Source: JALYSX01 sp036510515 (GTDB taxonomy: Bacteria > Vulcanimicrobiota > Vulcanimicrobiia > Vulcanimicrobiales > Vulcanimicrobiaceae). From it: a stretch of DNA of 13,804 nt. How positions within the stretch are numbered: the first letter of the stretch is position 1; each line of letters begins with the position of its first letter. Location: assembly GCA_036510515.1 (NCBI GenBank), contig DATCDS010000001.1, positions 1 to 13,804 of the forward strand, in the 5' to 3' direction. Positions 1 to 5,274 of the stretch are shown one piece after another. The translations under genes and the position numbers were made by a program. The notes beneath the pieces were generated by a model. It did not search any database, was not told where the DNA came from, and saw nothing but the letters and a program-made list of their open reading frames with translations.

Positions 1-25
1 TTGATCTTTCCGTTCCCTTGTGAGT

Positions 26-334
26 CTAGGCTTTGAGTTCGATGTCCACGCCGGCCGGCAGATCGAGGTGCATCAGGGCGTCCATCGTCTTGGGCGAGGC
101 TTGGAGGATGTCGATCAGCCGCTTGTGGGTCCGCATTTCGAAGTGCTCGCGCGACTTCTTGTCGTTGTTCGTCGAGCGTTGCACGCAGAAGCGATTGATC
201 TCGGTCGGGAGCGGCACGGGGCCGCTGACGAACGCGCCGGTGCGCTTGGCGGTCTCGACGATGCGTTCGGCCGACTGGTCGAGCACCTCGTGATCGTACG
301 CTTTGAGGCGTATGCGGATTTTCTGTTTCGACAT
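26..334 (-). CDS. rpsJ: 30S ribosomal protein S10
   Basis: S10 is a head protein of the 30S subunit; in the NusB-S10 complex it also takes part in transcription antitermination. The 102-residue product has the normal family length and is recognisable end to end: it opens MSKQKIRIRLKAYDHEVLDQ, has RTGAFVSGPVPLPTE at about residues 31-45, and the conserved FEMRTHKRLIDI near residues 65-76. The ATG start matches the family N-terminus; the ribosome-binding site is weak (a purine run just upstream). The stop is TAG. It lies 68 nt after tuf on the same strand, so str and S10 operon genes are contiguous here. Only 25 nt remain beyond its stop, with a purine-rich stretch that could serve the next gene (rplC by usual order, not visible). 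A 5-bp hairpin at 379-395 in the tuf-rpsJ gap has no T-tract and is more likely an mRNA processing or structural element than a terminator. Confidence 0.98.
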   Translation of the reverse strand: MSKQKIRIRLKAYDHEVLDQSAERIVETAKRTGAFVSGPVPLPTEINRFCVQRSTNNDKKSREHFEMRTHKRLIDILQASPKTMDALMHLDLPAGVDIELKA

Positions 335-402
335 TGTCTCTCTATTCGGTTGTCAAAGGACTCTGGAGGAACGCGGGCTCGCCGACGCTGGGCGACTGGC
401 TA

Positions 403-1602
403 CTATTCAGAAACGGTGGTGACGACGCCGGCGCCGACGGTACGGCCGCCCTCGCGGATGGCAAAGCGCAGACCTTCTTCGCAAGCGATCGGCATGATCA
501 GCTCGACGTCCATCGTGACGTTGTCGCCCGGCATCACCATCTCGACGCCCTCGGGCAGCTTGATGGTTCCGGTGACGTCGGTCGTGCGGAAGTAGAACTG
601 CGGACGATAGTTGCCGAAGAACGGCGTATGGCGCCCGCCCTCTTCTTTGGAGAGGACGTAGACTTCGGCTTTGAACTTCTTGTGCGGCTTGACCGAACCG
701 GGCTTGGCCAGCACTTGGCCGCGCTCGATGTCGTTGCGGTCGATGCCGCGCAGCAGCACGCCCACGTTGTCGCCGGCGATGCCCATGTCGAGCAGCTTGC
801 GGAACATCTCGATGCCGGTGACGACGGATTTGCGGGTGTCTTCGTGCAGGCCGACGATCTCGACTTCTTCGCCGACTTTGACTTGACCGCGCTCGACGCG
901 TCCGGTTCCGACCGTGCCTCGGCCGGTGATCGTGAAGACGTCTTCGATCGGCATCAGGAACGGCTTGTCGGTCGCGCGGACCGGTTGGGGAATGTACTCG
1001 TCGACCGTATCCATCAGCTTGAAGATGGCATCGGCGTCGGGATCGCCCTTCTTACCGCTGGACTGGAGCGCCTTGAGCGCCGAGCCGCGGATGATCGGGG
1101 TGTCGTCGCCCGGGAACTCGTACTTGCTCAAGAGTTCGCGGACTTCGAGTTCGACCAGCTCGAGCAGTTCTTCGTCGTCGACCATGTCGCACTTGTTAAG
1201 GAAGACGACGATCTTGGGAACGCCGACCTGCTTCATCAGGAGGATGTGTTCGCGCGTCTGAGGCATCGGACCGTCGGTCGCCGAAACGACCAGGATTGCG
1301 CCGTCCATTTGCGCCGCGCCGGTGATCATGTTCTTGATGTAATCGGCGTGACCGGGGCAGTCGACGTGAGCGTAATGGCGTTTGGTGGTCTCGTACTCTT
1401 GGTGCGAGATCGCGATGGTAATACCGCGCTCTTTTTCCTCGGGCGCGTTGTCGATCTCGTCGACGCCGCGCGCTTGCGCCAGCCCCTCGGTCGAGAGGCA
1501 ATGCGTGATCGCGGCCGTCAACGTCGTCTTACCGTGGTCGACGTGTCCGGTCGTGCCGATGTTCACATGCGGCTTCGTGCGTTCGAATTTCGCCTTCGCC
1601 AT
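403..1602 (-). CDS. tuf: Translation elongation factor Tu
   Basis: EF-Tu is the GTPase that carries aminoacyl-tRNA to the ribosomal A site. The 399-residue protein is full length. The GTPase motifs are intact: P-loop GHVDHGKT at 19-26, switch I RGITI at 59-63, DCPGH at 81-85 with the catalytic His85, NKCD at 136-139 and GSAL at about 173-176. Domains 2 and 3 follow, including RGIDRNDIERGQVL and the C-terminal RTVGAGVVTTVSE. Switch I reads IAISHQEYET, where E. coli has INTSHVEYDT. The ATG start is fixed by homology; an AAGGAAG lies at 1615-1621, with a rather long spacing. The gene ends with tandem TAG TAG stops. It is separated from fusA by 243 nt holding a strong promoter, so it is probably transcribed both from the str promoter and from its own. 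No second tuf copy is in the window. Confidence 0.99.
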   Translation of the reverse strand: MAKAKFERTKPHVNIGTTGHVDHGKTTLTAAITHCLSTEGLAQARGVDEIDNAPEEKERGITIAISHQEYETTKRHYAHVDCPGHADYIKNMITGAAQMDGAILVVSATDGPMPQTREHILLMKQVGVPKIVVFLNKCDMVDDEELLELVELEVRELLSKYEFPGDDTPIIRGSALKALQSSGKKGDPDADAIFKLMDTVDEYIPQPVRATDKPFLMPIEDVFTITGRGTVGTGRVERGQVKVGEEVEIVGLHEDTRKSVVTGIEMFRKLLDMGIAGDNVGVLLRGIDRNDIERGQVLAKPGSVKPHKKFKAEVYVLSKEEGGRHTPFFGNYRPQFYFRTTDVTGTIKLPEGVEMVMPGDNVTMDVELIMPIACEEGLRFAIREGGRTVGAGVVTTVSE

Positions 1603-1614
1603 TTAAACGTCCAT
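1603..1614 (-). other. Three-codon minimal frame (M-D-V-stop) abutting the tuf start
   Basis: On the minus strand ATG GAC GTT TAA runs directly into the tuf ATG, in the same frame. The AAGGAAG at 1615-1621 touches this first ATG, which is too close for efficient initiation, and is 12 nt from the tuf ATG. It is most likely a chance frame, but it might affect initiation on tuf. Confidence 0.25.
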
Positions 1615-1670
1615 CTTCCTTACGCTTACGCGAGTTCTTAAATGTTTGCTGCACGTTCACGGCGAGCTGA

Positions 1671-1700
1671 GGTCCGAGCGCGAGAGTCCGTCCTCGGACC
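1671..1700 (-). promoter_or_regulatory. Competing hairpins in the tuf leader
   Basis: GGTCCGAG (1671-1678) is a perfect 8-bp inverted partner of CTCGGACC (1693-1700), with a 14-nt loop. Inside it GTCCG (1686-1690) pairs with CGGAC (1695-1699) around a 4-nt loop, so the two structures are mutually exclusive. Both lie in the predicted 5' leader of tuf. No T-tract follows on the minus strand, so a classical terminator is unlikely; leader structure or mRNA stability is the better guess. Confidence 0.4.
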
Positions 1701-1741
1701 CTGGCGTTCGTGACCCTCTGGGGCCGCCGTCGACGTGGTGT

Positions 1742-1756
1742 GCCCCGTCCCGGGGC
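1742..1756 (-). promoter_or_regulatory. GC-only hairpin in the tuf leader
   Basis: GCCCCG (1742-1747) and CGGGGC (1751-1756) form a perfect 6-bp stem with a 3-nt loop, about 45 nt inside the predicted tuf transcript. Nearby, 1771-1788 holds a second imperfect GC inverted repeat. No T-tract follows. It probably folds in the RNA; its function is unknown. Confidence 0.4.
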
Positions 1757-1805
1757 GCGGCATAAACGACCGGCGCCCAGGGTGCCGGGGGTCTACGACC
1801 TAGGG

Positions 1806-1835
1806 AATATACCAAGTGGCCGACGTTTCTGTCAA
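1806..1835 (-). promoter_or_regulatory. Internal promoter for tuf
   Basis: Minus-strand -35 TTGACA (1835-1830, perfect) is followed by an 18-bp spacer and -10 TATATT (1811-1806, five of six). It begins 10 nt beyond the fusA stop. Predicted transcription starts near 1799, giving a tuf leader of about 195 nt. Matches are to the sigma70 consensus only; no start-site data are available. Confidence 0.75.
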
Positions 1836-1845
1836 ATGCTCCGGT

Positions 1846-3930
1846 TTACACCGGCTTCTTGCCGGATTTGGCCACGATCTCTTCTTCGACGGATTTGGGC
1901 GCTTTCTCGTAGTGAGAAAACTCCATCGTGTAGGTCGCGCGACCTTGCGTCGACGACCGCATGTCCGTCGCGTATCCGAACATCTCCGAGAGCGGGACGT
2001 TGGCCGTGATGACCTGCGCGCCGCCGGGGGCTTCCTCGGTCGCTTGAATCATGCCGCGGCGCCGGTTGAGGTCGCCGGTGATCGCGCCCATGTAATCCTT
2101 GGGGGTGGTCACTTCGACTTTCATGATCGGCTCGAGCAAGATCGGGCCGGCCGATCGGTTGGCTTCTTTCCACCCCATCGACGCCGCGATCTTAAACGCC
2201 ATTTCCGACGAGTCGACGTCGTGGTACGAACCGTCGAAGGCTTCGACTTTAAAGTCCAGGACCGGGAAGCCGGCAAGGACGCCGCTCTGCGACGATTCGC
2301 GGATGCCCTCTTGCACGGCCTTGGCGTATTCCTTGGGAACCTTCCCGCCGACGATCTTCCAATCGAAGACAAAGCCGGTACCGGGTTCTTGCGGCATCAC
2401 GCGCAGCCAAACGTCGCCGTACTGACCCTTACCGCCGGACTGGCGTACGAACTTGCCCTGCTTTTCCACGGTCTTGGTGATCGCTTCTTTGTACGCGACC
2501 TGCGGTTTGCCCACGTTGGCTTCTACTTTGAATTCTCGGCGCAGGCGGTCCAAGATGATCTCGAGGTGCAGCTCGCCCATGCCGGCGATGATCGTCTGCT
2601 GCGTTTCTTCGTCGGTGCGCATCTTGAAGGTCGGATCCTCTTGGGCCAAGCGCGCGAGGCCTTTGCCGAGCTGATCCTGATCGGCCTTGGACTTGGGCTC
2701 GATGGCTTGCGAGATCACCGGCTCGGGGAAGACGATGTTCTCCAAGATAATCGGTATCTTTTCGTCGCACAGCGTGTCGCCCGTGCGCGTATCGGTCAGG
2801 CCGACGGCCGCGGCGATGTCGCCGGCGCCGATCGAATCGATGTCCTCGCGATGGTTGGCGTGCATGCGCAAGATGCGCCCGATGCGTTCCTTGCGGCCCG
2901 ACCGCGCGTTATAGACGTACGAACCCTTGGCCAGCGTTCCGGAATACACTCGGAAATACGTGAGGTTTCCGTACGGATCGGTTGCGATCTTAAACGCCAG
3001 CGCGGCGAACGGTTCGTTGTCGTCGGCGCGGCGCGTGATCGGCTCGTCGTTCTTGGGGTCGATGCCGGTAATGACTTTAGCTTCCAGCGGCGATGGCAGG
3101 TAATCGACGATCGCGTCGAGCAGCGGCTGAACGCCCTTGTTCTTAAATGCCGATCCACACAGCATCGGCAGCACCGTGCCCGCGATCGTGGCCTTCCGCA
3201 GGGCCGTCTGCATGCGATCCAGCGGCAGTTCCTTTCCGTCGAAGAACAGCTCGAGCAATTCGTCGTCTTGCTCGGCGATCGACTCGACGAGTTCGCGGCG
3301 CCACGTCATGGCCAGGTCGCGGAGCGGGCCGTCGACATCGCTGGATTCCATGGTGGATCCGGCGTCGTCGGTATAGATGATCTTCTTCATCGTGAACAGG
3401 TCGACGACACCTTCGAACTTGTCTTCGGCGCCGATCGGTACCTGGATCGGCACCGCTTTGGCGCCCAAACGTTCGCGGATCTTATCGACGACGTTAAAAA
3501 AGTCGGCGCCCATGCGGTCCATCTTATTGACGAAGATGATGCGCGGCACTTTGTACTTGTTGGCTTGGCGCCAGACGGTCTCGGATTGCGGCTGGACGGC
3601 GGCAACCGAATCGAACAGCGCCACCAAACCGTCGAGAACGCGCAGCGAGCGCTCCACCTCGACCGTGAAGTCGACGTGTCCGGGAGTATCGATAATGTTG
3701 ATGCGCGTATCGCGCCACGTGCAGGCCGTCGCGGCCGACGTGATCGTGATGCCGCGCTCTTGTTCTTGCACCATCCAGTCCATCGTCGCGGCGCCGTCGT
3801 GGACTTCGCCGATCTTGTGGACGCGCCCGGTGTAGAACAGAATGCGCTCGGTGCAAGTGGTCTTGCCGGCGTCGATGTGCGCGGCAATGCCGATATTACG
3901 CGTCCGCTCTAGCGGATACTCCCTCGCCAT
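1846..3930 (-). CDS. fusA: Translation elongation factor G
   Basis: EF-G is the GTPase that drives tRNA-mRNA translocation and, with RRF, ribosome recycling. The 694-residue protein is the normal bacterial length. G-domain motifs are intact: AHIDAGKTT at 17-25, RGITI at 59-63, DTPGH at 81-85 and NKMD at 135-138. Domain IV shows GKGQYGDV and the loop GSYHDVDSSE; domain V has SEMFGYATDMRSSTQGRATY, followed by a lysine-rich C-terminal tail. The ATG start fits the family N-terminus (MAREYPLERTRNIGIAAHID). The ribosome-binding site is weak, within GGTAACGG just upstream. Only 15 nt separate it from rpsG, so co-translation in the str operon is expected. Stop is TAA. No truncation or missing key residue was seen. 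Confidence 0.99.
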   Translation of the reverse strand: MAREYPLERTRNIGIAAHIDAGKTTCTERILFYTGRVHKIGEVHDGAATMDWMVQEQERGITITSAATACTWRDTRINIIDTPGHVDFTVEVERSLRVLDGLVALFDSVAAVQPQSETVWRQANKYKVPRIIFVNKMDRMGADFFNVVDKIRERLGAKAVPIQVPIGAEDKFEGVVDLFTMKKIIYTDDAGSTMESSDVDGPLRDLAMTWRRELVESIAEQDDELLELFFDGKELPLDRMQTALRKATIAGTVLPMLCGSAFKNKGVQPLLDAIVDYLPSPLEAKVITGIDPKNDEPITRRADDNEPFAALAFKIATDPYGNLTYFRVYSGTLAKGSYVYNARSGRKERIGRILRMHANHREDIDSIGAGDIAAAVGLTDTRTGDTLCDEKIPIILENIVFPEPVISQAIEPKSKADQDQLGKGLARLAQEDPTFKMRTDEETQQTIIAGMGELHLEIILDRLRREFKVEANVGKPQVAYKEAITKTVEKQGKFVRQSGGKGQYGDVWLRVMPQEPGTGFVFDWKIVGGKVPKEYAKAVQEGIRESSQSGVLAGFPVLDFKVEAFDGSYHDVDSSEMAFKIAASMGWKEANRSAGPILLEPIMKVEVTTPKDYMGAITGDLNRRRGMIQATEEAPGGAQVITANVPLSEMFGYATDMRSSTQGRATYTMEFSHYEKAPKSVEEEIVAKSGKKPV

Positions 3931-3945
3931 AATCGTTGAAAACCG

Positions 3946-4416
3946 TTACCAGCGATAGTGGGCGAAGGCTTTATTCGCTTCGGCCATTTTGTGCGTGTCT
4001 TCGCGCTTCTTGATCGTCGCGCCGGTGTTGTTGGCCGCATCCATCAGCTCGAACGCCAACTTCTCGACCATCGACTTGCCGGCGCGCGAACGAGCGTAGT
4101 TGATCAGCCAGCGCATCGCCATGGCTTGACGACGATCCGGACGCACTTCCATCGGGACCTGGTAGGTGGCTCCGCCGACGCGGCGCGGTCGAACTTCGAC
4201 CAGCGGCATCGCGTTGGAGAGCGCTTGCGAGAAGATGTCCATGGGGTCGCGACCCGTCTTTTCGGCGACCAGATCGAGCGCGCCGTACATGACGCGTTCC
4301 GCGACGGACTTCTTGCCCTCGAGCATCACCTTATTGATGAAGCGCGCGAGCACTTTGGAGTTGTACTTTCCGTCGGGCAGAATCTGCCGCTTGGGAGCCG
4401 GACCTTTACGTGGCAC
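3946..4416 (-). CDS. rpsG: 30S ribosomal protein S7
   Basis: S7 is the primary assembly protein of the 30S head and contacts the E-site tRNA and the mRNA exit. The 156 residues match the usual length. Recognisable parts are MPRKGPAPKR at the N-terminus, NKVMLEGKKSVAERVMYGAL near 28-47, VEVRPRRVGGATYQVPMEVR near 73-92, and the C-terminal KKREDTHKMAEANKAFAHYRW. The start codon is GTG at 4416-4414 (GTG CCA CGT AAA), preceded by AAGGAAA at a long spacing of about 13 nt. The upstream 78-nt gap to rpsL is filled mostly by two tandem intergenic repeats, whose end abuts this ribosome-binding site. In E. coli S7 represses the str operon by binding that same intercistronic region; whether this holds here is unknown. 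Confidence 0.98.
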   Translation of the reverse strand: MPRKGPAPKRQILPDGKYNSKVLARFINKVMLEGKKSVAERVMYGALDLVAEKTGRDPMDIFSQALSNAMPLVEVRPRRVGGATYQVPMEVRPDRRQAMAMRWLINYARSRAGKSMVEKLAFELMDAANNTGATIKKREDTHKMAEANKAFAHYRW

Positions 4417-4436
4417 TAAATTTATTACTTTCCTTA

Positions 4437-4487
4437 TTAATCCTGAGCTTGACGAAGGACCTATTTAATCCTGAGCTTGTCGAAGGA
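4437..4487. repeat. Tandem pair of a 23-bp intergenic repeat (CTTCGACAAGCTCAGGA type)
   Basis: Two direct copies lie at 4437-4459 and 4465-4487, a 28-bp period. Each reads TTAATCCTGAGCTTG then A or T, then CGAAGGA on the plus strand; the only difference is at 4452 versus 4480. On the minus strand the core is CCTTCGACAAGCTCAGGA, a motif I recall as a dispersed intergenic repeat in many unrelated bacterial genomes and metagenome contigs. The ends TCCT/AGGA are complementary but the middle is not a good hairpin. The local bases are AT-richer than the flanking genes. The pair sits between rpsL and rpsG and ends beside the rpsG ribosome-binding site. Confidence 0.8.
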
Positions 4488-4494
4488 TGGATTG

Positions 4495-4938
4495 CTATTT
4501 CTTTTTCACGGAACGCTTGGCGCCGTATTTCGAGCGGCCTTGCTTGCGATTGGCAGCGCCGGCGGTATCCAGCGTGCCGCGAACGATGTGGTAGCGCACG
4601 CCGGGAAGATCCTTGACGCGACCGCCGCGCACCAGCACGACCGAGTGCTCCTGAAGGTTGTGCCCGATGCCGGGGATATAGGCCGTGACCTCTTCGCCGT
4701 TGGTCAGCCGAACGCGAGCGACTTTGCGCAGCGCCGAGTTGGGCTTCTTGGGGGTGACGGTCTTCACTTGGGTGCAAACGCCGCGGCGCTGCGGATTCCC
4801 GGTCACTTCCAAGGTGCGCGAGGGCAAATCCGGGTGGCCCGGCTTGGGGCCGGTCAGGATCACCCGGAACGCCGGGGTCTTGACCTTTTTCTCGGACTTC
4901 ACTCGGCCCTTACGAACCAATTGGTTGATGGTCGGCAT
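4495..4938 (-). CDS. rpsL: 30S ribosomal protein S12
   Basis: S12 sits at the decoding centre and helps control accuracy. The chosen ATG at 4938 gives 147 residues beginning MPTINQLVRKGR, preceded by AGGAG (4943-4947) at good spacing; a longer in-frame ORF to 4974 exists but its extra 12 residues do not resemble S12. Conserved core: PQRRGVCTQV near 49-58, TPKKPNSALRK at 62-72, GHNLQEHSVVLVRGGRVKDL at 92-111. Lys64 and Lys109 correspond to E. coli Lys43 and Lys88 (counting Met) and are wild type, so no streptomycin-resistance substitution is seen at these two sites; Asp110 matches the methylthiolated aspartate. Residues about 21-49 form an insertion relative to E. coli (124 residues), longer even than the Bacillus-type loop as I recall it. 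First gene of the str operon. Confidence 0.98.
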   Translation of the reverse strand: MPTINQLVRKGRVKSEKKVKTPAFRVILTGPKPGHPDLPSRTLEVTGNPQRRGVCTQVKTVTPKKPNSALRKVARVRLTNGEEVTAYIPGIGHNLQEHSVVLVRGGRVKDLPGVRYHIVRGTLDTAGAANRKQGRSKYGAKRSVKKK

Positions 4939-4956
4939 GGAGCTCCTACGACACGC

Positions 4957-4985
4957 AAAGAAAACCGGCCGCACCGCGGGGTGCG
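4957..4985 (-). promoter_or_regulatory. Hairpin plus T-rich run in the rpsL leader, possible attenuator
   Basis: CGCACC (4970-4975) pairs with GGTGCG (4980-4985) around a 4-nt loop. On the minus strand the stem is followed after 5 nt by TTTTCTTT (4964-4957). It falls inside the predicted rpsL 5' leader. The 5-nt offset and short stem make it a poor terminator, so attenuation is only a possibility. Confidence 0.3.
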
Positions 4986-4998
4986 CCCGAACCTCGGC

Positions 4999-5027
4999 AG
5001 TATATCAAGGCCCCCCGGCAGAGTCAA
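4999..5027 (-). promoter_or_regulatory. str operon promoter
   Basis: Minus-strand -35 TTGACT (5027-5022) and -10 TATACT (5004-4999) each match five of six sigma70 consensus bases, with an ideal 17-bp spacer that includes a run of six G. The predicted start near 4992 gives a leader of about 54 nt before the rpsL ATG. It is the only convincing promoter in the 336-nt gap upstream of rpsL. Confidence 0.8.
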
Positions 5028-5075
5028 CGACGTGAGACGGCCGCGCTCCGCAGCCACCACGCGATCCGCGAGCGA

Positions 5076-5093
5076 GCCCCCTAGCCGGGGGGC
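5076..5093. terminator. GC-rich hairpin, weak terminator candidate
   Basis: GCCCCC (5076-5081) and GGGGGC (5088-5093) form a perfect 6-bp stem with a 6-nt loop. It lies downstream of the serine hydrolase stop and about 50 bp upstream of the str -35. No T-tract follows on either strand, so intrinsic termination is doubtful; it could be a rho-dependent boundary or a structural element. Confidence 0.25.
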
Positions 5094-5179
5094 AAGGAAG
5101 GGCCGCGCAACCAAGGAAACGTCTGCCCACCGTTCGGCGGCTTGCCGGCGGTCGCTTTGTGACGGAAAGCGTTAGCATC

Positions 5180-5274
5180 ATGCGCAGGTTTCGCGTTCGA
5201 TGTTCGTGGCACTCGCCGCGTCGGCGCTCACGCTTGCCGCCTGTAGCCACAGAGGCCTGACGCCTTTCGAGCGA
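5180..5274 (+). pseudogene. Possible remnant of a lipoprotein signal peptide
   Basis: The frame from ATG 5200 starts MFVALAASALTLAAC, a hydrophobic stretch ending in a good lipobox (LAAC, Cys at residue 15), then SHRGLTPFER. After about residue 25 it runs antisense into the serine hydrolase and loses any protein-like character. A second ATG at 5180, 20 nt upstream, gives the basic stretch MRRFRVR and then a 26-residue frame ending at 5260. With one extra base the two would join as a textbook lipoprotein signal peptide (basic n-region, hydrophobic core, lipobox). This may be a decayed gene start left by a rearrangement, or chance in GC-rich DNA. Confidence 0.25.

Larger units (their letters stand above)
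5028..5274. other. Intergenic region between the serine hydrolase and the str promoter
   Basis: These 247 nt (336 nt counting the promoter and leader) hold no convincing intact gene. They contain a GC hairpin at 5076-5093 and, on the plus strand, two short overlapping frames near 5180-5274 that together look like a lipoprotein signal peptide broken by one base. No clear rho-independent terminator for the hydrolase was seen. Confidence 0.6.

Noticed and set aside
353..358. TTGACA-like -35 on the minus strand in the tuf-rpsJ gap (TGTCAAAGGA on the plus strand at about 350-359)
   Set aside because: No -10 hexamer lies at 16-18 bp; the position would fall at or inside the rpsJ start.
379..395. 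Hairpin between tuf and rpsJ as a terminator
   Set aside because: The stem is only 5 bp with a 7-nt loop and no T-tract follows; it is mentioned under rpsJ only as possible local structure.
334..1641. 435-codon plus-strand frame opposite tuf
   Set aside because: It is a shadow of the EF-Tu gene, low in complexity (His/Asp/Arg-rich), with no domain and no ribosome-binding site.
1816..3912. Very long open frame (698 codons) on the plus strand opposite fusA
   Set aside because: The minus strand encodes an unmistakable EF-G. The plus-strand frame is a codon-bias shadow, rich in Arg/Asp/Leu, with no recognisable family.
4939..4974. Longer rpsL start giving 12 extra residues
   Set aside because: The extra residues do not match any S12 N-terminus; the ATG at 4938 has AGGAG at good spacing and gives MPTINQLVRKGR.
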